The notes: generated by a model from the sequence alone, not told the origin. Counted from the stretch's first letter, positions 1 through 5,296 are shown. The stretch: 5,296 bases of DNA from Desulfobulbaceae bacterium (GCA_024763115.1 JANTGB010000188.1:1-5296); one strand, 5' to 3'. Translations and numbers: made by a program.

Positions 1-251
1 ACCTGGCGGACAAGATCAATAGTTGACAGCTCTTTTTCCACAATGCGGGTTACCTGGTCTTCAACGTCAACAGCCGATGATCCGGGCCAGGGGATAATAA
101 CAGCGATTACCGGATAGTTGGCATCAGGAAAAAGATTTAACGGCATGGACTTAAAGCCTATTATCCCGAAAGCTGCGGCAAGGAGAATAAAGGCCATCAG
201 CAGGTGAGGATTGGCCAGGAAACGTTCAACAAAGGTCTTTTTATTTTTCAT
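1..251 (-). CDS. RND-family efflux permease, N-terminal fragment (cut by window edge)
   Basis: Translating the minus strand from the ATG at 251-249 gives 83 complete codons that stay open to the edge. The protein begins MKNKKTFVERFLANPHLLMA, then has a hydrophobic first transmembrane segment (about residues 16-33). This is followed by a periplasmic start reading LNLFPDANYPVIAVIIPWPG and SSAVDVEDQVTRIVEKEL. The Pro-containing 'FPD..YP' stretch, the 'PG(A/S)' turn and the 'VE..VT..(I/V)E' helix are hallmarks of the first porter subdomain of AcrB/CzcA-type proton-driven pumps. In the family such proteins are inner-membrane trimers of about 1000 residues, so over 90% lies outside. It starts 5 bases after the adaptor stop codon, so it is co-transcribed with the adaptor and outer-membrane factor. 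Substrate class (heavy metal versus hydrophobic compound) cannot be decided from this fragment. Confidence 0.85.
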   Translation of the reverse strand, partial: MKNKKTFVERFLANPHLLMAFILLAAAFGIIGFKSMPLNLFPDANYPVIAVIIPWPGSSAVDVEDQVTRIVEKELSTIDLVRQ

Positions 252-256
252 CGTAA

Positions 257-1396
257 CTACTCGCCTGCCGCAATCGTAATCTTTTGTCCCTCTTTAAGAC
301 GGAGAAGAGCGCTTTCCTGGGCAGTTACCACCTCGGTATCAGTCTGCTCACATCCTTTAACGACGGCCCAGTCACTGCCTCGGTAAAGGAGAGTTACCGG
401 GTTTATCTGGATAGTATTATCCGGAGATACGGTAAAAATCACGACCGAATCAACCTGTTCAAGTAAAGCCCGCAGGGGAACCCGCAGTCCAGTGTATTGT
501 CGGGTTTGACAGCTGACGGCAATGGTTGAGCCGCCGGCCAGGGAAAATGGCCTGGAGGATATGTCAGCCTCGATAATACCCAGGGTGCCGGATTTTATGG
601 CCGGATGAATACGGCTGACAGCAATCGTTATCGCTGCCGGGCCGGAGTCAGGTAGGGGAGGGAGCAGGGTAAGCCGGTCGCCTTTCTTTATCTGCGGCAG
701 TTCGTGCTGGGGAATTTTGACTTCAACATAATAGCCGTTTTCAGGCGCTTCCAGGGCCAGAATGGTTTTGCCGGGCTGGGCCAGATCGCCGGGATCAAGC
801 AGCCGGGCAGTAACAAAACCGGCAAACGGCGCGGTCAGCCTGGTATATGAAAGGTTGGTGCGGGCGGAATCAAGCTGTTTTTCCAGGGTTATTACTTCGG
901 CCCGGGCCGTATCCCGGCGGCTGGTTGTAAGATCAAGACTCTCGCGGCTTATGGCCTTGGCCTGAAAAAGTTTTTTGTCCCGTTTATATATGGCCTGCTG
1001 GGTAGCCAGGACAGTGCGGGCCGCGTTAAGCCGGGCCTCAAGACCTGATACCTGGTCTGACTGTTCCCTGTCGTCAAGCAGAGCAAGAACCCGGCCCTTT
1101 TTAACCATGTCTCCCTCCCTGACGTTTACCTGGGTCAAATAGGCATTGATCCGGGCGGAAATATCAGCCGCTGTTTTGGGCCGCAGCGTCCCGAGAAATT
1201 TTTTGCTAGCGGTAAAGGTGCCATAATTAGCCCTGGCCACTGAAACTGCCGTCAGGGCCTGTTGGGGAGGCGGGACAGCTGCCAGCCGGGCCTTTTTCTT
1301 TTTGACTGTTATTATCCCGGCAGCGACAAGCAGGATGAGGCCCAGGATGATAAAGAGATTTTTACGCCCTGGTGTTGTTTTTTTACCGGTAGTCAT
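257..1396 (-). CDS. Periplasmic adaptor (membrane fusion protein) of an RND efflux pump, HlyD/AcrA family
   Basis: 379 residues, the usual size for the family. A basic N-terminus (KK...GRK) is followed by one hydrophobic segment at residues 13-31 and a Lys cluster (32-35), indicating an inner-membrane anchor with the rest in the periplasm. There is no lipobox. The first lipoyl half-motif is at about 78-108 (DISARINAYLTQVNVREGD, then MVKKGRVLALLDD). An alpha-helical hairpin rich in Ala, Leu, Arg and Gln spans about 110-185, and the second lipoyl half is LTAPFAGFV (187-195) with LDPGDLAQPG after it. A beta-barrel and membrane-proximal domain fill the C-terminus. The protein bridges the permease to the outer-membrane factor. 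Its ATG overlaps the upstream tolC-like stop as ATGA (1393-1396), implying translational coupling, and a GGAGG sits just upstream. The sequence does not show which substrate is handled. Confidence 0.93.
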   Translation of the reverse strand: MTTGKKTTPGRKNLFIILGLILLVAAGIITVKKKKARLAAVPPPQQALTAVSVARANYGTFTASKKFLGTLRPKTAADISARINAYLTQVNVREGDMVKKGRVLALLDDREQSDQVSGLEARLNAARTVLATQQAIYKRDKKLFQAKAISRESLDLTTSRRDTARAEVITLEKQLDSARTNLSYTRLTAPFAGFVTARLLDPGDLAQPGKTILALEAPENGYYVEVKIPQHELPQIKKGDRLTLLPPLPDSGPAAITIAVSRIHPAIKSGTLGIIEADISSRPFSLAGGSTIAVSCQTRQYTGLRVPLRALLEQVDSVVIFTVSPDNTIQINPVTLLYRGSDWAVVKGCEQTDTEVVTAQESALLRLKEGQKITIAAGE

Positions 1397-2775
1397 TTTT
1401 CCTCCACTGAATCAACGTCTGTCCTGTCGGCAAATCCTGAATCAATAGTGCCGCAGGCTAACAGATATTCCACTTTTGCGTTATGGTAATCATAAAGGGC
1501 GGCCAGGGTTGCGGCCTCTGCCTGAGACCAGGAAGACTGGGCCAGCAGGCTGTCGGTAATCGTGCCTGCCCCGGTGCGGTATTTGAGATCTTCTATCCGC
1601 CAGGTTTCTTTTGCCGTGCTTAGCGCTGTCTCTGCCACCTGATAGCGTTTGCCGGTTTCCCGCAGGCGGGAAATAGCGTTTTTTACCTGAGTCATTGCTT
1701 GAAGTCTTGTCTGGCGCAGATGTTCTCCGGCGGCAAGGGCCTTTGCTCTGGCCTGCTGAACCCGGGCCGTAATCGTTCCGCCGCTGAAAAGATTTAAGGA
1801 CATCCGCACCCCGCCGCTCCAGACCTCTTCATCATTATTTACGCCGCTTCCCGCCCGTCTGCCGTAATCACCAACCAGATTTACTGACGGCAGGTTGTAG
1901 CCGTTAAGATATTTTACCTCGATATCAGCAAGCTTTACTTCCTGCAGGGCTTTTCTGATATCCGGACGCCGGGAGATATCCGCTTCCCCTCGAGCATCGG
2001 CAGCCGGGAGAAAGCCAGGGTCGGGCAGGGAGAGAGTCCCGCTGATCTCCGGCTGCCATGCTGGTTCACGGCCAATGAACCGGGCCAGAAGCTGCCTTGC
2101 TCTGACACATTCTTCCCGGGCCGTTACCAGGGCCTGTTCCTGCTCTGCTACCTGGGTTTCAATCCGCATAAGTTCAACCGGCGCTACCCGGCCGACAGCA
2201 AGACGTTCTTTTGCGTCATTTCTGGCTTTTTCCAGGGCGTAAAGGGTATTTTTGCGGCTGAGGACAAGTTTTTCCAGATAAAGAATGCGGTTAAAAATAT
2301 TAGTAATATCGGCAATAAGTTCCTGGCTGGTCAGATGCAGCGTTTCTGCTGATATTGCCTCTGAAATTTTTTCGGATGACAGTCTGGTCCAGTTCCGGCC
2401 GCCTTCAAACAGGGGGATTTTCATTGTCATTCCCAGGCTGTAATGATCACGGCTGAAGGCCGGGGCCGGGCCGCCGAACTCCTTTATGGGAACTATCACG
2501 GTCGGATCGCTTAAGCGGGTATAACCGGCATAGGAATCAAGCTGGGGGAAAAGTTGACCACGGGCAGCCTTTGTCCCCAGGCTTGAGGCCTGCAGGTTAA
2601 ACCGGCTGGAAGCAAGCAAAGGACTCTGCTTCAGCCCTGTTTTGATCGCCTCTTTAAGGGTGAGAAGGGTCTCAGCGGCCGGACATGGTGAAGCGGTTAA
2701 AATCAGGATGGTTATCAGCAGGGATGAAAATAGTTTTGCCGGACATCGCGGCGGTGTGGGATAATTTTTGTCCAT
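1393..2775 (-). CDS. TolC-like outer-membrane efflux protein (OEP family)
   Basis: 460 residues from the chosen ATG. A basic start (MDKNYPTPPRCPAK), a hydrophobic core (LFSSLLITILILTAS) and the CPA|AE junction near residue 33 make a type I signal peptide. The mature part shows the internal duplication of the OEP fold: two strand ends reading IPLFEGG (about 120-126) and LNLFSGG (about 327-333), each followed by a long Ala/Arg/Glu-rich helix. It also has the conserved RRPDI motif (about 269-273) at the start of the second repeat. The family forms trimeric beta-barrels with a periplasmic alpha-tunnel. The reading frame is open to an upstream ATG at 2826, which would overlap the arsR end by 13 bases and add 17 polar residues in front of the signal peptide. 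The start at 2775 is preferred because it places the signal peptide at the N-terminus and has GAGGA 10 bases upstream. It lies between arsR and the adaptor in the operon. Confidence 0.9.
   Translation of the reverse strand: MDKNYPTPPRCPAKLFSSLLITILILTASPCPAAETLLTLKEAIKTGLKQSPLLASSRFNLQASSLGTKAARGQLFPQLDSYAGYTRLSDPTVIVPIKEFGGPAPAFSRDHYSLGMTMKIPLFEGGRNWTRLSSEKISEAISAETLHLTSQELIADITNIFNRILYLEKLVLSRKNTLYALEKARNDAKERLAVGRVAPVELMRIETQVAEQEQALVTAREECVRARQLLARFIGREPAWQPEISGTLSLPDPGFLPAADARGEADISRRPDIRKALQEVKLADIEVKYLNGYNLPSVNLVGDYGRRAGSGVNNDEEVWSGGVRMSLNLFSGGTITARVQQARAKALAAGEHLRQTRLQAMTQVKNAISRLRETGKRYQVAETALSTAKETWRIEDLKYRTGAGTITDSLLAQSSWSQAEAATLAALYDYHNAKVEYLLACGTIDSGFADRTDVDSVEEK
1401..1405 (-). 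promoter_or_regulatory. Ribosome-binding site of the adaptor gene
   Basis: On the minus strand GGAGG is followed by AAAA and then the ATG at 1396. It is a perfect Shine-Dalgarno core lying inside the end of the upstream tolC-like gene, with a rather short 4-base spacing. It supports 1396 as the true start despite the 4-base overlap with the preceding stop codon. Confidence 0.7.
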
Positions 2776-2785
2776 TTCGGCCGAA

Positions 2786-2790
2786 TCCTC
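2786..2790 (-). promoter_or_regulatory. Ribosome-binding site supporting the 2775 start of the TolC-like gene
   Basis: The minus strand reads AAAGAGGA, then 10 bases, then the ATG at 2775-2773. This is the best Shine-Dalgarno match near the two candidate starts; the upstream ATG at 2826 has only a weak GGAAA directly before it. The spacing is slightly long, so the start choice is probable rather than certain. Confidence 0.5.
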
Positions 2791-2813
2791 TTTAATTGAT
2801 GGCAGTCGTACTC

Positions 2814-3182
2814 TTATTTCCGGCATTTTCCATCACCGGAAATGTTATGACGGTCAATATTATCAAGGCGTTTTATGAGCTGTTGACATTCAATGTCAGC
2901 CAGGGCCTGTTCCAGGACAATATCCAGCAGCCCCCTGCATGTCGCATCAGCGGAGGCAAGAGAATATATAATCCAGGTTCCCTGCCGTTTTCGACTGACA
3001 AAACCCGCTTCTTCCAACTGATTAAGATGCCTGGAAACCGTGGGTTGGGCCAGGCCGACAGCACAGGTCAACTCACATACGCATAAGGGTTTTATGGTAA
3101 GCAGAGCCAGCAGCTTTATCCTGGTTGGATCAGCCAGGGCCTTGATTTTTTTTACCGTAAATTTAAGAGATGCAGTGTTCAC
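2814..3182 (-). CDS. ArsR/SmtB-family metal(loid)-responsive transcriptional repressor
   Basis: 122 residues, typical for the family. The winged helix-turn-helix is clear: ALADPTRIKLLALL (15-28) is the family's signature helix, QPTVSRHLNQLEEAGFV (46-62) covers the recognition helix, and SRKRQGTWIIYSL (63-75) is the wing. LCVCELTC places Cys34, Cys36 and Cys40 in the helix before the DNA-reading helix, the location of the As(III)/Sb(III) or soft-metal site in ArsR and CadC/SmtB relatives. The C-terminal helix (about 83-105) has Cys82 and Cys99 but no His/Asp set for a Zn-type alpha5 site. The start codon is GTG (complement of CAC, 3180-3182); there is no alternative in-frame ATG before the conserved core. 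It is the first gene of the efflux operon and is preceded by a palindrome inside its own promoter. The likely role is an autoregulated repressor of the pump; the exact inducer is inference. Confidence 0.93.
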   Translation of the reverse strand: MNTASLKFTVKKIKALADPTRIKLLALLTIKPLCVCELTCAVGLAQPTVSRHLNQLEEAGFVSRKRQGTWIIYSLASADATCRGLLDIVLEQALADIECQQLIKRLDNIDRHNISGDGKCRK

Positions 3183-3191
3183 GTTCTCTGC

Positions 3192-3211
3192 ATATAGCTA
3201 TATAGCTATAT
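3192..3211. promoter_or_regulatory. Perfect 20-bp palindromic operator, candidate ArsR binding site
   Basis: The bases ATATAGCTAT and ATAGCTATAT in succession form an exact 20-bp palindrome, centred between 3201 and 3202. It is also built from two overlapping 10-bp palindromes (TATAGCTATA at 3193-3202 and 3201-3210) with an 8-base period. ArsR-family repressors bind AT-rich inverted repeats overlapping their own promoters. Here the palindrome starts immediately after the -35 box and ends 9 bases before the GTG, so occupancy would block RNA polymerase. Binding itself is inferred. Confidence 0.75.
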
Positions 3212-3217
3212 TGTCAA
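3212..3217 (-). promoter_or_regulatory. Consensus -35 box (TTGACA) of the arsR-efflux operon promoter
   Basis: The minus strand carries TTGACA at 3217-3212, preceded by an A/T-rich stretch (TAAATATTTTTTC). The -10 element must lie in the operator: TATATG (3196-3191, 15-base spacer) or TATGCA (3194-3189, 17-base spacer). Both are imperfect. Transcription would begin at about 3182-3185, leaving little or no 5' leader before the GTG. Confidence 0.6.
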
Positions 3218-3336
3218 GAAAAAATATTTATTAATCGTAACTACTCTCCGGACAGGCGGCTTTAATTCCGCTAACCACCGTAATTGTACGAATACCGCTT
3301 TAAGTGAACTCTATGCTTTGGAAAGTCAACCATTAA

Positions 3337-3370
3337 TGTAACTGCTCACAGAAGTCTGTTAGCAGTTACA
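3337..3370. repeat. 34-base near-perfect inverted repeat (hairpin)
   Basis: TGTAACTGCT at 3337-3346 is exactly complementary to AGCAGTTACA at 3361-3370. Inside, after a single C/T mismatch, ACAGA (3348-3352) pairs with TCTGT (3355-3359) around an AG centre. So 15 of 16 possible pairs match. Neither strand has a run of T after the stem, so it is not a standard intrinsic terminator. It could be an operator, a REP-like palindrome or a small mobile-element remnant. Confidence 0.8.
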
Positions 3371-3489
3371 ACAATAAACAAACAAATTTCTAATAAAGTT
3401 ATAACAAGAAGCTAAATATCAACCTGTAGATTGAAATGAATTTGGAAGGACTTGCGACCACGGGAGGTCAGACGTGGCTAAAACGAAGA

Positions 3490-3517
3490 GGGAAGCAGTC
3501 TCAGGGAAGCAGTCTCT
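3490..3517 (+). repeat. Tandem duplication of a 14-base unit
   Basis: GGGAAGCAGTCTCA (3490-3503) is followed immediately by GGGAAGCAGTCTCT (3504-3517); 13 of 14 bases are identical. The period is not a multiple of three, which argues against a coding origin. It lies inside the potentially structured leader upstream of the phosphatase gene. Confidence 0.75.
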
Positions 3518-3590
3518 CAATTAAACCTGTGCCGAAGGTCCGAAGCCCCTTCCGTATTATAAGGAAAAAACGGGATACATCTCAAGCAAG

Positions 3591-3610
3591 GAATTGCAAA
3601 AAAGCAGTTC
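3591..3610 (+). promoter_or_regulatory. Stem-loop in the phosphatase 5' leader
   Basis: GAATTGC (3591-3597) and GCAGTTC (3604-3610) can form a 7-bp stem with one T-G wobble, closing an AAAAAA loop. It ends 10 bases before the GAGGA ribosome-binding site. It could affect mRNA stability or translation; function is inferred only from position. Confidence 0.4.
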
Positions 3611-3620
3611 ATCAAAAAGT

Positions 3621-3625
3621 GAGGA
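3621..3625 (+). promoter_or_regulatory. Ribosome-binding site of the alkaline phosphatase gene
   Basis: GAGGA precedes the ATG at 3632 by six bases, an ideal spacing. It fixes the start so that a standard signal peptide forms the N-terminus. Confidence 0.75.
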
Positions 3626-3631
3626 CTTGAA

Positions 3632-5116
3632 ATGAAGATTAAAAAGACAGCTAAAAAAAATCTGGGGGCCATGGTAATGGCCGGGGCCATTATGTTTTCA
3701 GCAACAGTGGCCGGTGCCGGCACGCCGAAGTACGTGTTTTTCTTTCTGGGCGACGGCATGTCCAACTCCCAGATACAGGCGACCGAGGCCTATATGACCC
3801 AGGCCAACGGGGGATCAGCCCATGAGGCCGCTGATCTGCTCAGACCGGAAAATCGTCTGAACATGAGCAAAATGCCGGTGATCGGGATGCAGACCACCTA
3901 CGACGTTCACTCCCTGATGCCCGACTCCGCCTCTTCAGCCACTGCCTTTGCCTGTGGCCTTAAAACCCAGAGCGGTACCGTCGGCATGGATGACAGCAAA
4001 ACCGTGAGCTACAAGAGCATCGCCCAGCTCGCCCACGAGGCCGGCAAAAAGGTCGGCGTTATCAGCAGCGTCTCCCTGGATCATGCCACTCCGGCGGCCT
4101 ATTACGCCAGCGTGCCCAGCCGCGGTAATTATGGCGACATTGATACTCAGCTGGTCGGATCCGGTTATGAATTCTTCGGCGGCGGCGGCCTGAAGGTCAT
4201 GGATCCCGATGAACTCGACGACTATGGCTATGAACTCCTCAACGACCGCGAATCCATCATGGGACTCAAGGATGCCCCCAGAGACAAAGTAGTCTGTATC
4301 AATCCCTGGCTCCAGAACTCCCAGGCCATGCCCTATGCCATCGACAGGCCTGAGACCAACGTGTCCCTGGCTGAGATGACTGAGGTGGCCATTGCCAATT
4401 TAAAGGGAGACCAGGGCTTCTTCATCATGGTTGAAGGCGGTAAAATCGATTGGGCCTGCCATGCCAACGATGCCGGAGCCACCATCGGCGACATGCAGGC
4501 CTTTGACAACGCAGTGGGCGTGGCCTTGGACTTTTACAAGCAACATCCCTTTAATACCCTGATCGTGGTAACCGGCGATCACGAGACCGGCGGTATGTCC
4601 ATCGGTCACGCCACCACCGCCTATTCCGCCCACTATGAACGTCTTTTGGGTCAGACCAGCAGCTTCACCTATTTCGATGCCAACCAGTGGGCTGAACACA
4701 AGGCTGCATATGCTGCCACCACAGACTGCTCCACTCCAGACACATTGGCCGGCAACGCTGATATGCTGGGATTGATGGAAAGCGTATTCGACTTGAACTG
4801 GACCGATCTTAACGAGTACCAGAAGGAAAAACTGGAAGACGCCTATGATAAGTCTCTTTGTGGCAATAACGACAACAGTAATGCCGAGAACGGGCTTCTC
4901 TACGGAAACTATAATCCCATTACCGTCACCATCACCCATATCCTCAACGAGCAGGCGAGCATCGGCTGGACCTCTTATTCCCACACCGGCGTTCCAGTGC
5001 CGGTCTTTGCCCAAGGCGTATATAAGAGATTGTTTGCCGGTTTTTATGATAATACCGATATTGCCAAGAAAATGGCCAGAGCCATGAGCCTTGGTACCGT
5101 ACCAGCCATGAAATAA
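3632..5116 (+). CDS. phoA: Secreted alkaline phosphatase, PhoA superfamily
   Basis: 494 residues (E. coli PhoA 471). A signal peptide (MKIKKTAKKN, hydrophobic core, TVAGA) probably ends near residue 29, sending the enzyme to the periplasm or outside, where it would hydrolyse phosphomonoesters to release phosphate. By motif comparison with E. coli PhoA: Asp41 in FLGDGMS (metal ligand, D51), Ser99 in PDSASSATA (nucleophile, S102), Thr153 in DHATP (T155), Arg164 (R166, phosphate binding), Glu268, Asp273 and His277 in VEGGKIDWACH (E322, D327, H331), Asp316 and His317 in TGDHETGG (D369, H370), and His451 in SHTGVPV (H412). Positions equivalent to E. coli Asp153 and Lys328 are His151 and Trp274. 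Between His317 and His451 there are about 134 residues against about 42 in E. coli, so a large insertion with acidic helical character and two Cys is present. Complete and intact. Divergent from the efflux operon, with no evident functional link. Regulation by phosphate is possible but no Pho box was found. Confidence 0.95.
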   Translation: MKIKKTAKKNLGAMVMAGAIMFSATVAGAGTPKYVFFFLGDGMSNSQIQATEAYMTQANGGSAHEAADLLRPENRLNMSKMPVIGMQTTYDVHSLMPDSASSATAFACGLKTQSGTVGMDDSKTVSYKSIAQLAHEAGKKVGVISSVSLDHATPAAYYASVPSRGNYGDIDTQLVGSGYEFFGGGGLKVMDPDELDDYGYELLNDRESIMGLKDAPRDKVVCINPWLQNSQAMPYAIDRPETNVSLAEMTEVAIANLKGDQGFFIMVEGGKIDWACHANDAGATIGDMQAFDNAVGVALDFYKQHPFNTLIVVTGDHETGGMSIGHATTAYSAHYERLLGQTSSFTYFDANQWAEHKAAYAATTDCSTPDTLAGNADMLGLMESVFDLNWTDLNEYQKEKLEDAYDKSLCGNNDNSNAENGLLYGNYNPITVTITHILNEQASIGWTSYSHTGVPVPVFAQGVYKRLFAGFYDNTDIAKKMARAMSLGTVPAMK

Positions 5117-5138
5117 ACTAACACCTTAGGGCTCACTC

Positions 5139-5296
5139 AAAAATAACTTCGCATTCTAAGGCGCAATCTGAACATTTAGAAAACGATCTGCAATTATGTA
5201 ATCCAGAGGCGTAGCCCTGCTACGCCTGCGGTTGCATGCAATTAGATCACTTCTCTAAATGTCCATATTACACCTTATCTCTACTAATTTATTTTT
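5139..5296. repeat. Long imperfect palindrome after the phosphatase gene (possible MITE or structured RNA)
   Basis: Reading inward from both ends, the two arms share AAAAATAA (5139-5146 against the complement of 5289-5296), then TAAGG-type sequence. They then share ACATTTAGA (5172-5180) with TCTAAATGT (5254-5262) and GATCT (5185-5189) with AGATC (5244-5248), and after that a looser ATGTAA/TTGCAT segment. The centre is a perfect 9-bp stem, AGGCGTAGC (5207-5215) with GCTACGCCT (5219-5227), around a CCT loop. The arms are about 70 bases each, and the right end coincides with the window edge, so the element may extend further. No open reading frame is inside. No T-run follows the apical stem, so a simple terminator is unlikely. 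Confidence 0.75.
5207..5227. repeat. Apical 9-bp perfect stem-loop of the long palindrome
   Basis: Nine consecutive complementary bases with a three-base loop, G+C-rich against an A+T-rich surround. It is the most stable local hairpin in the window and would fold the same way on either strand. Confidence 0.85.

Larger units (their letters stand above)
3218..3631. other. Intergenic region between the divergent efflux operon and phosphatase gene
   Basis: About 410 bases without a convincing gene. The part next to arsR (3218-3440) is A/T-rich and contains the 34-base hairpin at 3337-3370. The part next to the phosphatase is more G-rich; it contains a 14-base tandem duplication and several complementary segments, and ends with a stem-loop and ribosome-binding site. 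A 64-codon frame (3436-3630) crosses this part but has no ribosome-binding site and a low-complexity basic product. I found no convincing sigma70 promoter or Pho box for the phosphatase gene. Confidence 0.6.

Noticed and set aside
250..262. A 13-base word, ATCGTAACTACTC, found here and again at 3234-3246, flanking the adaptor-tolC-arsR block
   Set aside because: One exact 13-base match within about 5 kb is not improbable by chance, there is no longer similarity around the copies, and one copy overlaps the start and stop codons of genes.
2674..2694. Possible lipobox (LTASPC) in the signal peptide of the TolC-like protein
   Set aside because: Pro precedes the Cys, which is not allowed in a normal lipobox (Gly/Ala/Ser expected); a signal peptidase I site CPA|AE follows directly.
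3371..3410. TATAAC (3400-3405) as a -10 box and nearby sequence as a Pho box for the phosphatase gene
   Set aside because: No acceptable -35 hexamer at 16-18 bases and no paired CTGTCAT-like repeats were found; the region is merely A/T-rich.
3442..3456. TGGAAGGACTTGCG, resembling a sigma54 promoter
   Set aside because: The spacing between the GG and GC elements is two bases too short for a sigma54 -24/-12 promoter.
3436..3630. 64-codon plus-strand reading frame ending one base before the phosphatase start
   Set aside because: No ribosome-binding site before its ATG, a low-complexity Lys/Arg/Ser-rich product without a recognisable motif, and a tandem repeat of non-triplet period inside it. 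A leader peptide cannot be excluded but is not supported.
4400..5014. 204-codon minus-strand frame inside the phosphatase gene
   Set aside because: It lies antisense to a fully conserved coding sequence and its Gly/Val-rich translation matches no family; it is a shadow of the codon bias of the real gene.
5207..5240. Intrinsic terminator for the phosphatase gene
   Set aside because: The 9-bp stem is strong but is followed by GCGGTTGCAT rather than a T-run, and it is only the apex of a much longer palindrome.

Overview
The window looks like chromosomal DNA from a Gram-negative bacterium. It encodes the parts of a tripartite envelope pump (RND permease, periplasmic adaptor, TolC-type outer-membrane factor) and an exported alkaline phosphatase. 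Base composition and protein style would suit a Desulfobacterota-like (deltaproteobacterial) host. That placement is an impression, since no marker gene is present.

Left part (1-3217, all on the minus strand): a compact operon read right to left. It runs arsR (GTG start at 3182), tolC-like outer-membrane factor, hlyD/acrA-like adaptor, then the first 83 codons of an RND permease that leaves the window at base 1. tolC starts about 38 bases after arsR, hlyD overlaps tolC by ATGA, and the permease starts 5 bases after hlyD. A consensus TTGACA -35 box abuts a perfect 20-bp palindrome that fills the promoter spacer and start region just before arsR. The natural reading is autorepression: the ArsR-type sensor, with a Cys-Val-Cys...Cys motif, shuts the whole efflux operon until a thiophilic metal(loid) or similar ligand binds.

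Middle part (3218-3631): about 410 bases without a convincing gene, separating the operon from the divergent phosphatase gene. It holds a strong 34-base imperfect hairpin (3337-3370), a potentially structured leader (about 3444-3553) with a 14-base tandem duplication, and a small stem-loop (3591-3610) just before the phosphatase ribosome-binding site.

Right part (3632-5116, plus strand): a complete 494-residue secreted alkaline phosphatase of the PhoA superfamily. All catalytic and metal-ligand positions are recognisable. The two positions that differ from E. coli are His and Trp, the pair known from the cold-active TAB5 enzyme.

Right after it (5139-5296 and possibly beyond) lies a long imperfect palindrome with a perfect 9-bp apical stem. 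It is probably a non-autonomous mobile or repetitive element, or a structured RNA, and is the least explained object in the window. No CRISPR array, tRNA, rRNA, transposase or obvious new defence system is visible.
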